From CAZCBX01 sp964497185 (GTDB taxonomy: Bacteria; Bdellovibrionota_G; JALEGL01; JAGRMV01), in contig CAZCBX010000010.1 of NCBI GenBank assembly GCA_964497185.1, positions 1 to 64,000 on the forward strand: a stretch of 64,000 bases of DNA, given 5' to 3'. Below the pieces are notes generated by a model. That model was not told where the DNA came from, did no database searches, and saw only the letters and a list, made by a program, of their open reading frames with translations. Positions 43,071-52,126 of this stretch are shown one piece after another. A program made the position numbers and the translations under genes. Position 1 is the first letter of the stretch. Every line of letters begins with the position of its first letter.

Positions 43071-43847
43071 CTACTGATCGTCGCTAGTAAAAAAACCTCT
43101 CCATTTACCATTAATCCAGTACGAAACACCGCTGCTGTCGAATCCTAACTTGCTGTCATCTACAAAGTAGGAAAGTTTGTAGCGCTCATTGTCAGCCAGT
43201 TCACCATAAGTTTCCTTGGCGAGTGATTTACATTCTTCGTACACGTTATCAGACGGACTTACGATCAATTTTAGTTGTTTACTTACAAGAGGAAGGCGGA
43301 TTGGTAAAATAGCTTCAGTACTCCAATCTTCAAGCTTAAAAGAACATACAAAAATTGTTTTTTCAGCCTTATGTACTCGCTGATCGCCCCCAAATGACTC
43401 AGGTTCGTCTGTATTCATATCAGGATCATAATCAATTTTACCCTCATAAAGATGCAGACCAGTTCCACCGAAATCTGAATTTTTCTGGTTGCGATTATAG
43501 TGTAAAGGGCGGATGGCATAATACCAAGTGAAGTAAACTAAATCATATCCTCCTACGGACTCAAAGTGATTAACGGCCATTTCGTAAGCCATTTTACCGC
43601 AGCGCTGAGCAGCTTTGTAGTTTTCAGCGGTTCCTGCATTTGAATTGGATCGAAGGTCTAGGCCTTGAACCAGCCAGTAGGGCATGGTCTCAGAAACATT
43701 AAAGAATTCGCCCACGCTTTGAGCAATATCGGTCACAGTCGCTTCGTATTGCACTCTGCCAATATAACAATCTTTTCCCGGGACCATATCAGCGTAGACT
43801 GAAAGTGAAAATAGGCATGAAAGTAAAATTAAAGTTGGTTTTATTAT
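43071..43847 (-). CDS. Secreted protein of unknown function with a non-standard start
   Basis: From the first ATG (43787) 238 residues are encoded, but the frame is open upstream and reads a clear signal peptide: I-K-P-T-L-I-L-L-S-C-L-F-S-L-S-V-Y-A before D-M-V-P-G. The codon at its start is ATA (43847 or 43844), with GGAG about 6-9 nt upstream and no ATG, GTG or TTG in reach. ATG 43787 has no ribosome-binding site and would lack the signal. The mature protein has several Cys and aromatic residues and no known domain. The start may be AUA, or a base error or mutation. Confidence 0.6.
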   Translation of the reverse strand: MIKPTLILLSCLFSLSVYADMVPGKDCYIGRVQYEATVTDIAQSVGEFFNVSETMPYWLVQGLDLRSNSNAGTAENYKAAQRCGKMAYEMAVNHFESVGGYDLVYFTWYYAIRPLHYNRNQKNSDFGGTGLHLYEGKIDYDPDMNTDEPESFGGDQRVHKAEKTIFVCSFKLEDWSTEAILPIRLPLVSKQLKLIVSPSDNVYEECKSLAKETYGELADNERYKLSYFVDDSKLGFDSSGVSYWINGKWRGFFTSDDQ

Positions 43848-44002
43848 GGTCTCCGATAGATTTTTGTTGTTTATGACAAAGCGTGTAGCAGAATATAATG
43901 CATTAAGTCAATAAGATTGTTCGAATTTAAGTGAGTTTTGGACGGGTCAGACATAAGTGTGAAACCTTTATTTGTACATGTAATCGCGTATGCTTTTGCG
44001 GT

Positions 44003-45376
44003 ATGAAAATTGCCATTGCAGGAGCTACGGGATTTGTGGGGAGTCACTTGTTGAGAAAACTTGTGGCCGAAGGGCATGACATTGTGGCGTTATCGCGTAG
44101 GGATTTATCGGACCAAAATACCGATCAGGTGCAGTGGAAGACTTGCGATTTGTTTTCACGTTTGGATTTGCTAGAGAGCATGAAGAACTGTCAGGCTGCT
44201 TTTTATTTGGTTCATTCGATGCTGCCTTCAGCTCGGCTGACGCAAGGGAGTTTTGCAGATTACGATTTGGTGTTGGCGGATAATTTTGCGCGGGCGGCCC
44301 GCATGCTTGAGTTGCAACACATTGTGTATGTCAGCGGCATCATTCCCGATGACTTTCAACTCAGTCGGCATTTGTTAAGCCGATTGGAGGTCGAACGCAC
44401 CCTGAAAGCCAGCGGTGTGCCTGTCACCACGTTTCGGTCGGGCATTGTGTTGGGCATGGAGGGCTCTTCGTTTCGCATGATGGTGTCATTGGTGCATCAT
44501 TTGCCCGTGATGATTTGTCCCAGTTGGACCCAGACATTGTCCAATCCAGTTTACATCGATGACCTGGCCGATGCCATGGCTTTGGTGATCAGTGACGCTT
44601 CGCTGCAGGGGAAAACCTATGATGTGGGTGGTGACACCACACTTTCCTACCAGGACATGATGCAAAAATTGGCCATCAAAATGAAAAAGAAGCGGTATTT
44701 TCTTTCTGTGCCGTTTTTTTCGCCGACCATTTCTCGTTGGTGGGTGGCACTGATTACAGGCGCACCCAAAGCATTGGTTTACCCTTTGGTGGGCAGTTTA
44801 AAAACCCATATGGTGCCCAATGTTCACAGACGTATTCCATCCGATAAGCTGCGGTGGCGAAGTTTTGATCAAGCCATGGAGACCATTTTTAACAAACCCA
44901 AAACACCGGATGTCCAACCCCGCGCGTTTCAATATACGGGTACGGGCAAGGAAGCTGAAGTTCGATCCATTCAGCGGTTGGAAACTTTATATCGGTTTAC
45001 AGCCAAAGAGGTGGCCGAGCTGTATTTTCAATGGCTGCCCAAGTTTTGTCGACCATGGGTAAGAGTGGAGGCCAAAGATAGCGAAATACAGCTTTTCGGC
45101 TGGGGCATGAAAAAACCTCTGATGACATTTGTCTATAGCAGCAAGGTCAGCCAAGAGGCACACCAGGTGTATTATATTCGCAAAGGTTATTTGACCCATG
45201 GTCGTGGAAGAGGGCGATTGAGCTTTCGCAGCATCATTGATCTTCGGTACACCATGGTTGAAATTCATGAGTTTCAACCAAGTTTGCCGTGGTATGTATA
45301 TAAATATACGCAGGCTATTTTGCACTTATGGGTGATGCGACGCTTTAATCGTTACCTGTTAAGTATTAAAAAATAA
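44003..45376 (+). CDS. SDR-type NAD(P)-binding protein with DUF2867-like C terminus
   Basis: A 457-residue protein. The N terminus (MKIAIAGATGFVGSHLLRKL) is the GxxGxxG dinucleotide-binding motif of atypical/NDUFA9-like SDR proteins. The C-terminal 150 residues (LYRFTAKEVAELYFQWLPKF, LRYTMVEIHEFQPSLPWYV) resemble DUF2867, a START-like lipid or quinone-binding domain. This fusion is known in several bacteria; a role in quinone or lipid metabolism is inferred. ATG 44003 starts the Rossmann fold. Confidence 0.85.
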   Translation: MKIAIAGATGFVGSHLLRKLVAEGHDIVALSRRDLSDQNTDQVQWKTCDLFSRLDLLESMKNCQAAFYLVHSMLPSARLTQGSFADYDLVLADNFARAARMLELQHIVYVSGIIPDDFQLSRHLLSRLEVERTLKASGVPVTTFRSGIVLGMEGSSFRMMVSLVHHLPVMICPSWTQTLSNPVYIDDLADAMALVISDASLQGKTYDVGGDTTLSYQDMMQKLAIKMKKKRYFLSVPFFSPTISRWWVALITGAPKALVYPLVGSLKTHMVPNVHRRIPSDKLRWRSFDQAMETIFNKPKTPDVQPRAFQYTGTGKEAEVRSIQRLETLYRFTAKEVAELYFQWLPKFCRPWVRVEAKDSEIQLFGWGMKKPLMTFVYSSKVSQEAHQVYYIRKGYLTHGRGRGRLSFRSIIDLRYTMVEIHEFQPSLPWYVYKYTQAILHLWVMRRFNRYLLSIKK

Positions 45377-45494
45377 TCCACTTTTTATAATGCCGATTTT
45401 TTTTAAAATGGCCAATGGAGGATGCATTTTATTGTTGTGTTTTGAAAACGCGCCAGGTAGGCTACTTTTCATTACATTAACCAAGGATTACAAA

Positions 45495-45692
45495 ATGAGT
45501 ACAGGTACCGTTAAATTTTTTAACACAGATAAAGGTTTTGGTTTCATCACCCGTGAAGGCGAAAGCGAATTATTTTTCCACATTTCAGACGTTCGAGGTC
45601 AAGAGCCCCGCGAAGGTGATAAAGTCGAATTTGAAGTAGGCGAAGGCCGAAAAGGCCCTTGCGCGCAAAACGTTAGCGTTTCTGGTAGCTAA
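45495..45692 (+). CDS. Cold-shock domain protein (Csp family)
   Basis: A 65-residue single cold-shock domain. RNP1 is KGFGFI and RNP2 is LFFHIS. It binds single-stranded nucleic acid and acts as an RNA chaperone. AAGGAT precedes ATG 45495. The sequence is acidic at its end (GEGRKGPCAQNVSVSGS), as in CspA-like proteins. Confidence 0.96.
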   Translation: MSTGTVKFFNTDKGFGFITREGESELFFHISDVRGQEPREGDKVEFEVGEGRKGPCAQNVSVSGS

Positions 45693-45705
45693 ATACCAGT
45701 CGATA

Positions 45706-45725
45706 GCCACTTTTATACAAGTGGC
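45706..45725 (+). terminator. Weak hairpin after the cold-shock gene
   Basis: GCCACTT, a 6-nt loop, AAGTGGC. The following sequence (AACATTGCATTTT) has no immediate T tract, so termination would be inefficient. Confidence 0.4.
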
Positions 45726-45806
45726 AACATTGCATTTTATTTAGGCCATTGTGATGTTTTATCTTGGTTTTAATTTTGAAGACAACGGGTCAGAGAAATT
45801 TTTAAT

Positions 45807-46433
45807 TTGATAAAACGCATTTCCCCATTGATCCATGCGTTGGTGCCTTGGAGCATACTGTTGTATGTGTGCACCTATGCATTGTCTGCTTGGTATTATC
45901 CAGGTGGTCATCATTGGGACCATGACGCATTGGGCTTTCACTGGTTGCACAATTATGGATGTGACCTATTGGACCCCTTTACGCATAGCTTGAGGTTTCA
46001 TTCGACTTTTTGGCTTGCCCGCGTAGGGCTGCTTGGGCTGTTGATCGGGCTTGGTATTTTTTTTATCAGCTTGCCATGGCCTACGCATCCTCAATGGCGC
46101 GTCGTCATGATTGCGATCAAGAGCACGGGCCTTATTTCCATGATTTCTGCAGGGCTGATGTTTAGCCCATGGCATGATGCTTCGGTTATTGTTGCTTTTT
46201 GCTTTTTATTGATCAGCATATCGGGTCTTGCAGTTTTGTATGGTTTGAATCAATCAAAGTCAGTTATGCTTCGGCTTTTGCCCGCCTATGGGGTGGGATG
46301 TCTGTGTTTTTTAATGTGGATCACCCAAACTTATTTGATGTGGGTGCCATTGTTGCAAAAGATTGCAGTGGCCTTTTTTTTATACTGGGTTTGGCATGTT
46401 CATCACACCCACCGACAAACGCAGCGGGCGTGA
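45807..46433 (+). CDS. DUF998-like integral membrane protein
   Basis: A 208-residue protein with about six helices. The first helix (HALVPWSILLYVCTYALSAW) is followed by a loop with several His (YYPGGHHWDHDALGFHWLHN). It resembles DUF998-type small membrane proteins, whose role is unknown. The TTG at 45807 is the likely start, but no strong ribosome-binding site is seen. Convergent with the HPF gene. Confidence 0.7.
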   Translation: MIKRISPLIHALVPWSILLYVCTYALSAWYYPGGHHWDHDALGFHWLHNYGCDLLDPFTHSLRFHSTFWLARVGLLGLLIGLGIFFISLPWPTHPQWRVVMIAIKSTGLISMISAGLMFSPWHDASVIVAFCFLLISISGLAVLYGLNQSKSVMLRLLPAYGVGCLCFLMWITQTYLMWVPLLQKIAVAFFLYWVWHVHHTHRQTQRA

Positions 46434-46453
46434 TGAACAAGGGGTTTTGAGGC

Positions 46454-46792
46454 TTACGCAACGCTTTTGAGGTGCGGCCTCGAATCGTCATTGTCTTTTG
46501 TGGGTGGACAAAACGGTGTTTGTTGACTTATTTTTTTCGCCAGTTGATCCACCAGGTCAAAAAAACCAGCGCTTCGGCTTTCCAGCATGATGGGGTGGGT
46601 GCCGTTGGTCGACATGAGCACTCTGAGAAACAGATCTTTTTCATGCGCATCGTCTTCAAAACGAAAAAGACGAATCACCATTTTATCAATGCAGGATCGC
46701 TGTGGTCCCAACGCTTGCTCCAAACGATGCAAGATGTGTTGGTGCATGGAAAGTGTAATGTTGAGGTTGCGACAGCCAAAATCAATTTTCAT
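46454..46792 (-). CDS. HPF/RaiA-like ribosome hibernation factor
   Basis: A 112-residue protein with the alpha-beta S30AE fold start (MKIDFGCRNLNITLSMHQHILHRLEQAL without strong gaps) and the helix near the end (DLVDQLAKKISQQ). It should bind the 30S decoding site and stabilise idle ribosomes. AAGGAG lies 8 nt before the ATG. It is a divergent neighbour of nhaR. The S30AE match is moderate; an adaptor role on other RNA cannot be excluded. Confidence 0.75.
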   Translation of the reverse strand: MKIDFGCRNLNITLSMHQHILHRLEQALGPQRSCIDKMVIRLFRFEDDAHEKDLFLRVLMSTNGTHPIMLESRSAGFFDLVDQLAKKISQQTPFCPPTKDNDDSRPHLKSVA

Positions 46793-46858
46793 GGTGGGCT
46801 CCTTTGTTACTTATACTATCTCAAAAACAACATTCATAGACAAATAGAAAGTTTATAT

Positions 46859-46887
46859 GAGACATATAGATTTTGATTATGTATAAT
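46859..46887 (+). promoter_or_regulatory. Promoter giving a probable leaderless nhaR transcript
   Basis: GAGACA (46859-46864), 17-nt spacer, TATAAT (46882-46887). Initiation would fall about 46894, at the ATG at 46895 that begins the family-typical MQQLNYHHL sequence. No ribosome-binding site is present. Confidence 0.45.
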
Positions 46888-46894
46888 GGTGCCC

Positions 46895-47815
46895 ATGCAA
46901 CAACTTAATTATCATCATTTGCAATATTTTTGGATGGTGGCCAAGGAGGGCAGTATTACCCAGGCCGCTAAAAAACTCCGAGTGTCTCAACCCACGGTGA
47001 GTGCGCAGCTGGCGCAACTAGAGGAGAATATGCAAGTGGTTTTGTTTACCAAGGCAGGTCGAGGCCTTCGTTTAACCGACACCGGTAAGGTGGTTTTTCG
47101 CTATGCGCAGGACATTTTCTCCACGGGGGAAGATTTGCTGCATGCCATGGAGAGTGCAGGCTCCACCAGTGCCAGAAGGTTGCACATTGGGGTGGCGATG
47201 GTCATCCCCAAACTGGTGGCCAGTCGGCTGATTGAAATTACGCTTCAAAGTAGTCCAGCGGTGGTCCCGATATGCACAGAAGACAACCTAGAGCAGCTTT
47301 TGGCAAAACTTTCGGTGCACGAATTGGACGTTGTGTTGTCCGACTCGCCGATTCCACCTTTGGTAAACGTAAAAGCGTACAATCATCGCTTGGGGCAATC
47401 GGGCATTTCATTTTGTGTGGCCAAAAGTCAGGCCAAAAAATACAAAGATTTCCCATCTTGTTTGGATCATCAACCCATGTTGATGCCCACCGAAGGTACC
47501 ATGCTGCGTCGATCCCTTGAGCAGTGGTTCGAAAATCATCAAGTTCAGCCGCACATCAAAGCTGAATTTCAAGATACAGCGCTTTTGAAAGTTTTTGGAC
47601 AACAGGGCCATGGCGTATTTCCCGTTCCTACGCTGATCGATCAGCAAGTTGAAAAGCAATACAATGTTAAAGTGATCGGCCGCACAAAGGAAATTATGGA
47701 AACCTATTATGCCATTTCTGTGGAGCGAAAGATCTCTCATCCAGCTGTTCAGAAAATTGCCAAGCAGGCCATTGCTCGCATATTCGACCCCAAAGGAGGA
47801 AGCAGTAAGAAATAA
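46895..47815 (+). CDS. nhaR: LysR-family regulator NhaR
   Basis: A 306-residue LysR-type regulator with the sequence start of NhaR (MQQLNYHHLQYFWMVAKEGS, ITQAAKKLRVSQPTVSAQLA). The winged HTH spans about 5-62 and the inducer-binding PBP2 domain follows. NhaR activates Na+/H+ antiporter genes in response to Na+ in other bacteria; nhaD, 4 kb away, is a likely target. ATG 46886 is in frame but overlaps the -10. Confidence 0.92.
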   Translation: MQQLNYHHLQYFWMVAKEGSITQAAKKLRVSQPTVSAQLAQLEENMQVVLFTKAGRGLRLTDTGKVVFRYAQDIFSTGEDLLHAMESAGSTSARRLHIGVAMVIPKLVASRLIEITLQSSPAVVPICTEDNLEQLLAKLSVHELDVVLSDSPIPPLVNVKAYNHRLGQSGISFCVAKSQAKKYKDFPSCLDHQPMLMPTEGTMLRRSLEQWFENHQVQPHIKAEFQDTALLKVFGQQGHGVFPVPTLIDQQVEKQYNVKVIGRTKEIMETYYAISVERKISHPAVQKIAKQAIARIFDPKGGSSKK

Positions 47816-47901
47816 GTCCATCTCTTTTTTTGTTTTACCGGCACGGTTTCATTTGACCCTAGCCGGTTATTGACCCAAAATGGAGGGGCCACTGGTTGAC
47901 T

Positions 47902-49593
47902 ATGAAAAAATCCAATCCCAATACGCTAATTTTCGAAAAGCTGTATCGCGCCGTTGTGGCGATGTTAAGCCCTGAACATTCATTTTACATTGTGGCGATT
48001 ATCTATGGTGCGGCCGTAAGCTTGCTGACGCTGGCCATCCCCATTTCGGTACAGGCATTGGTGAACACCATTGCTTTTGGTGTTTTGTTTCAACCCCTCA
48101 TGATTTTAAGCTTGGTGCTGTTTTTGCTGCTTGTATTTTCTGGGGTCCTCAATGCCTTGCAAACATATGTTATAGAGATTTTTCAGCGTAAATTTTATGC
48201 GCGCACCACTTCTGACATTGCCATTCGTCTGATCAATGCAGACATCCATGCCCTGGCAAAGCGCAACGGGGTGGAATTGGTGAACCGGTATTTTGACGTA
48301 ATGACAGTGCAAAAAAGTGTTACGCATCTTTTGACCGGCGGTGTATCGGTGCTGCTGCAATCGATGGTGGGGCTGTTGCTTTTGGCTTTTTATCATCCAT
48401 ACTTTTTGGCATTTGATGTGTTGCTTTTGATTTTGCTTTGGTTGGTGTGGGCGCTATACGGCAAGAAAGCCATTTTATCCGCCATCAAGGAATCGACGGC
48501 CAAGTATGAAACAGCCAGCTGGCTAGAGGATATAGCCCACGCCAATCTCTTTCTGCAGTCCACGGCCAAAAAAGAGTTTGCGCTAAACCAGGCCGATGAT
48601 CGGATTTTAAATTACTTGTCCCATCGTAAGTTTCATTTTCGACGGGTCTTTAAGCAGATCATCATGCTGTTGGTGATTTACGCATTGATGAGTGCGTTGA
48701 TTTTGGGCTTGGGGGGGTTTTTAGTAGCCGACGGGCAATTAACCCTGGGCCAGCTGGTGGCGGCAGAGTTGATTATCACAGTCATATTGGCCAGTTTTGC
48801 CAAGTCTGGCAAATACCTTGAGTCTTTTTATGATTTGGTGGCAGCGGTCGATAAATTGTCCGCTTTTTATGAGCTGCCCACCATCGAAAGCTCAGACAGT
48901 AAGCTGCAGTTAAAAGGGCACGATCTTGTGCTTGAAAATGTGGAGGTGCGCGTCAACCAACGGTTGCTTCACCTTGATCTCCAACTGGATGAAGGCAAAA
49001 ATTATGTGGTTTACTCCTCTTTCTATTCCTCTACCTGCATGATGATGGATTTGCTCAATGGTCATTTGCAGAAGTACACGGGAAGTCTTCGTCTTGGTGA
49101 CATTGACTATCAAGATGTGGCCATGCTGGATATTCGAGACCAAGTGCGTTTGGTGGATCGACCTGTTTTTTTTCGTGGCTCCATTGCCGACAACCTAACG
49201 CATGGCATGCAAGATATCGAACGGTCCAAAATCATCCATGCTTTGGAAACAGTGGATATTGACATTCACAGTGATTATTTGCCTGAAGGGCTTGATACGC
49301 AGATTTTTGCTTCAGGATATCCACTATGGCCCTCGCAATTGATTCGATTGGACATTGCCCGAGCCCTATTGTCGGAGCCCAAAGTGTTAATGTTGTCGCC
49401 CGCTTTTGATCAAATAGAAGATCAACGAAAAGTGAAAATTTTGCTGGCGCTAAGGCGCATGTCCACCACCGTCATTTTATTCAGTCATTTGGAACAACAG
49501 GTGGTGGATTTTGATCAATACCTTTGGCTCAAGCGTGAACAGCTTCTCCTATTCGATACCGCTCAAGCATTTCAGGAGAGCAAGGCATCATGA
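47902..49593 (+). CDS. ABC exporter subunit with a degenerate ATPase domain
   Basis: A 563-residue half-transporter with six helices (about 30-310) and an ABC-like domain (about 335-555). Every catalytic motif is lost: the Walker A position (371-379) reads YSSFYSSTC with no Gly or Lys; the Q-loop position is Asp418; the signature is LWPSQ (475-479); Walker B is VLMLSP (495-500) with neither Asp nor Glu. H529 is kept. It cannot bind ATP in the normal way. It leads an operon: ATGA overlap to the HlyD gene, then to the TolC gene. No C39 peptidase domain is present. ATG 47902 was chosen over TTG 47896. Confidence 0.9.
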   Translation: MKKSNPNTLIFEKLYRAVVAMLSPEHSFYIVAIIYGAAVSLLTLAIPISVQALVNTIAFGVLFQPLMILSLVLFLLLVFSGVLNALQTYVIEIFQRKFYARTTSDIAIRLINADIHALAKRNGVELVNRYFDVMTVQKSVTHLLTGGVSVLLQSMVGLLLLAFYHPYFLAFDVLLLILLWLVWALYGKKAILSAIKESTAKYETASWLEDIAHANLFLQSTAKKEFALNQADDRILNYLSHRKFHFRRVFKQIIMLLVIYALMSALILGLGGFLVADGQLTLGQLVAAELIITVILASFAKSGKYLESFYDLVAAVDKLSAFYELPTIESSDSKLQLKGHDLVLENVEVRVNQRLLHLDLQLDEGKNYVVYSSFYSSTCMMMDLLNGHLQKYTGSLRLGDIDYQDVAMLDIRDQVRLVDRPVFFRGSIADNLTHGMQDIERSKIIHALETVDIDIHSDYLPEGLDTQIFASGYPLWPSQLIRLDIARALLSEPKVLMLSPAFDQIEDQRKVKILLALRRMSTTVILFSHLEQQVVDFDQYLWLKREQLLLFDTAQAFQESKAS

Positions 49594-50675
49594 TCACGCC
49601 CGAAAATCACCCAAAGGATGAAAAGTTTTTTCAATCCCTTTTGCTGTACCATCCCCCGCGATGGATGCGGATATTATCCAACCTTTTGATTGGCGCGCTG
49701 GTGCTTATGGTTTTAATGCTAAGCTTAACCCCTTGGCAGCAAACCTCGCGCGGCAAAGGTCAAGTCATTGCATTTGATCCCAATGATCGATTGCAAAATA
49801 TTAACTCGCCTGTGCCTGGACGGGTAGAGGAGTGGTTTGTTCAAGATGGCTCAGATGTGAAAAAGGGAGATCCCATTGTTGAGATCATTGACAATGACCC
49901 CCAGTACATGGAGCGACTCACTTTGGAACGAGACGCCGCTTTTCGTGAATACGATGCAGCAAAGTCTGCCAGTGAAACAGCCTTGCTTAATTACCGTCGG
50001 CAGAAGGATTTGTTCGACAAGGGATTAAGCTCTAGGCGTGAATTTGAAAAATCAAACATCGAATATAAAAAACTTCTGTCCACTGAAGCCCAAGCTGCTG
50101 CTGGACTAGCCAAAGCTGAAGTCAAGTTGTCACGTCAACAAAACCAGCTCGTAACCGCGCCCCGTGATGGAACAATTTTAAGAGTGCTTCATGGCGCTGG
50201 CTCTATCATGGTCAAAGAAGGGGATGTGCTGGCTTCCTTTGTGCCCAAAACGGCCAAACCGGCGGTGGAAATTTATATTCGAGGCAATGATTTGCCGCTG
50301 GTCTATCCTGGCCGTCACGTTCGTTTGCAGTTTGAAGGGTGGCCCGCTGTGCAGTTTAGTGGTTGGCCTTCGGTTGCGGTCGGCACGTTTGGCGGGGTGG
50401 TGTCGGTGGTGGATTCTTCAGCAAGTCACGGTGGTAAGTTTCGTGTCATTGTGGTGCCAGAAGAAGGAGAGTCGTGGCCAGACAATCAATTTTTAAGACA
50501 GGGCACACGGGTGTATGGGTGGGTATTGCTCAACACTGTCAAATTGGGATACGAGCTGTGGCGACAATTTAACGGTTTTCCCCCAGCCATGGAAGAGGCC
50601 CCCGATCCCAAACAACAACCATTTCAGCAACCCACCTTTGAGCCCAAAGCTTCAAAAGCAGAGGAATCCTCATGA
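49590..50675 (+). CDS. HlyD/membrane-fusion family adaptor
   Basis: A 361-residue periplasmic adaptor with one N-terminal membrane helix (ILSNLLIGALVLMVLMLSL), a biotinyl-lipoyl-like beta segment (INSPVPGRVEEWFVQDGSDV), a helical hairpin (about 100-190) and a beta-barrel C terminus. It links an inner-membrane transporter to an outer-membrane channel. Overlaps of 4 nt (ATGA) with both neighbours show translational coupling. Confidence 0.92.
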   Translation: MITPENHPKDEKFFQSLLLYHPPRWMRILSNLLIGALVLMVLMLSLTPWQQTSRGKGQVIAFDPNDRLQNINSPVPGRVEEWFVQDGSDVKKGDPIVEIIDNDPQYMERLTLERDAAFREYDAAKSASETALLNYRRQKDLFDKGLSSRREFEKSNIEYKKLLSTEAQAAAGLAKAEVKLSRQQNQLVTAPRDGTILRVLHGAGSIMVKEGDVLASFVPKTAKPAVEIYIRGNDLPLVYPGRHVRLQFEGWPAVQFSGWPSVAVGTFGGVVSVVDSSASHGGKFRVIVVPEEGESWPDNQFLRQGTRVYGWVLLNTVKLGYELWRQFNGFPPAMEEAPDPKQQPFQQPTFEPKASKAEESS

Positions 50676-52069
50676 AGCCAATGGCATGGCTGATCATGGT
50701 CTGCTTCATCACGGTTGGGGTTCAAGCAGCTGAAAAAAAAGTGGTGTCTGAAGAGGCGGTGATCCAATCGATGTCCAGACATTATCCAGCTGTCATGGCA
50801 GAACTGGAAAATGTAGAGGCCGCCAGTCAAGCAGCCATTGAGGCTCAAGGGGCTTTCGATTTTACGCTGCGATCCAAGGCGGATATTCGAACCAAAGGCT
50901 TTTATGATGGTCGATCGGTCGGTTTGCAGGCTGTCAAACCTTTTGCTCCTCTCAATGGTGAAGTGTACGGCGGCTATCGGGTGTCGGATGGGCAGTATCC
51001 TTCGTATGAAGGAAAAATAGATACATTAAGTCGAGGGGAATGGAACGCTGGGTTGAATCTATCTTTGTGGCGAAATCTTGGCATCGATTCAAGGCGATTG
51101 AATCAATGGAACGCCCGTTTGGATGTGCAGGGCGCTGAGTACGATTTGGCACAAACCAAACTGGAAGTGTTTCGCAAGGGTTTAGAAGCCTATTGGCGGT
51201 GGGTGACGGCCACCAAAGTTTTAAGTGTGTATCAGCGATTGTTGACCATTGCGCAAGCACGCAATGAGGCCTTGAGCCAGCGGGTGCGTAAGGGAGATCT
51301 GGCGGATATTTATTTAGAGGAAAATCAGCAGTACATTGTTCGACGAAAAGCGCAGCTGCTGCAAGCTGAAAGAGATTGGCAAACACAAACATTTGAGCTT
51401 TCTTTGTACCTTCGCGATGACAATGGGCAACCCATGATTTTAACCCATGAAGCTGTGCCGTCTCAGCGAGATGAGTTTTTTAAAATTACCATCGATCAAA
51501 TGCAAGAAGATGTTGCCTATGCATTGAATCATCATCCGTTGGTACAGGGTGTAGAAGTCGAAATGGAAAAGCGAAACAACGTAGCACGTTTGGGGCAAAA
51601 TTTACTTCAACCCAAAGTGGATTTATCGGTTGAGGTGTCCAATGATGTAGGCCAGGGCCCCAATGAGCTGGAGCCCATGGAAAATCGTGCAATGTTGCAA
51701 GTTGAAATCCCCATCGAAAGACGAAAAGGGCGTGGTAAAAGAGACCAAGCCCGAGCGGAGATTCGTGCCCTTGAATGGCAAAAGCAGTTGTTGATGGATC
51801 AAATCAAGGCAGAATTTGCCACTTTGGTTCAAGAAATGAATTTAATGGCCGAAACCATTGAACTGACAGAAAAAGAAATGCAGCTCGCCATGGTTTTGGA
51901 AGACGCTGAGCAAGAACGGTTTGATAGAGGCGCGAGTGACTTTTTTGTGGTCAATCTTCGAGAACAAAACACCGCCAGTGCGCAGATTGGCAATTTGAAA
52001 GCCAAATTGGAATATGAAAAAACCTGGGCACAGTATCGGGCGTTATCGATGTTGTGGCTGCGACCTTGA
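50672..52069 (+). CDS. TolC-family outer-membrane channel
   Basis: A 465-residue outer-membrane efflux protein with a Sec signal (MKPMAWLIMVCFITVGVQAA) and long amphipathic helices (RRKAQLLQAERDWQTQTFEL, LLMDQIKAEFATLVQEMNLM). It would form the trimeric outer-membrane tunnel for the preceding ABC/HlyD pair. It is the third gene of the operon (ATGA overlap). Confidence 0.93.
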   Translation: MKPMAWLIMVCFITVGVQAAEKKVVSEEAVIQSMSRHYPAVMAELENVEAASQAAIEAQGAFDFTLRSKADIRTKGFYDGRSVGLQAVKPFAPLNGEVYGGYRVSDGQYPSYEGKIDTLSRGEWNAGLNLSLWRNLGIDSRRLNQWNARLDVQGAEYDLAQTKLEVFRKGLEAYWRWVTATKVLSVYQRLLTIAQARNEALSQRVRKGDLADIYLEENQQYIVRRKAQLLQAERDWQTQTFELSLYLRDDNGQPMILTHEAVPSQRDEFFKITIDQMQEDVAYALNHHPLVQGVEVEMEKRNNVARLGQNLLQPKVDLSVEVSNDVGQGPNELEPMENRAMLQVEIPIERRKGRGKRDQARAEIRALEWQKQLLMDQIKAEFATLVQEMNLMAETIELTEKEMQLAMVLEDAEQERFDRGASDFFVVNLREQNTASAQIGNLKAKLEYEKTWAQYRALSMLWLRP

Positions 52070-52126
52070 TATTTCACTTTATTGACAAAATATACAGATT
52101 TTAAGAAATTTGGTAGGCTCCAGCCT

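Noticed and set aside
43871..44077. A minus-strand frame overlapping the start of the SDR/DUF2867 gene
   Set aside because: Antisense to a well-supported coding start, with no ribosome-binding site or domain.
47902..49593. Pseudogene or sequencing-error explanation for the degenerate ABC protein
   Set aside because: The frame is intact over 563 codons, the membrane domain is normal and both downstream genes are tightly coupled, which argues for a maintained protein; still worth verifying.
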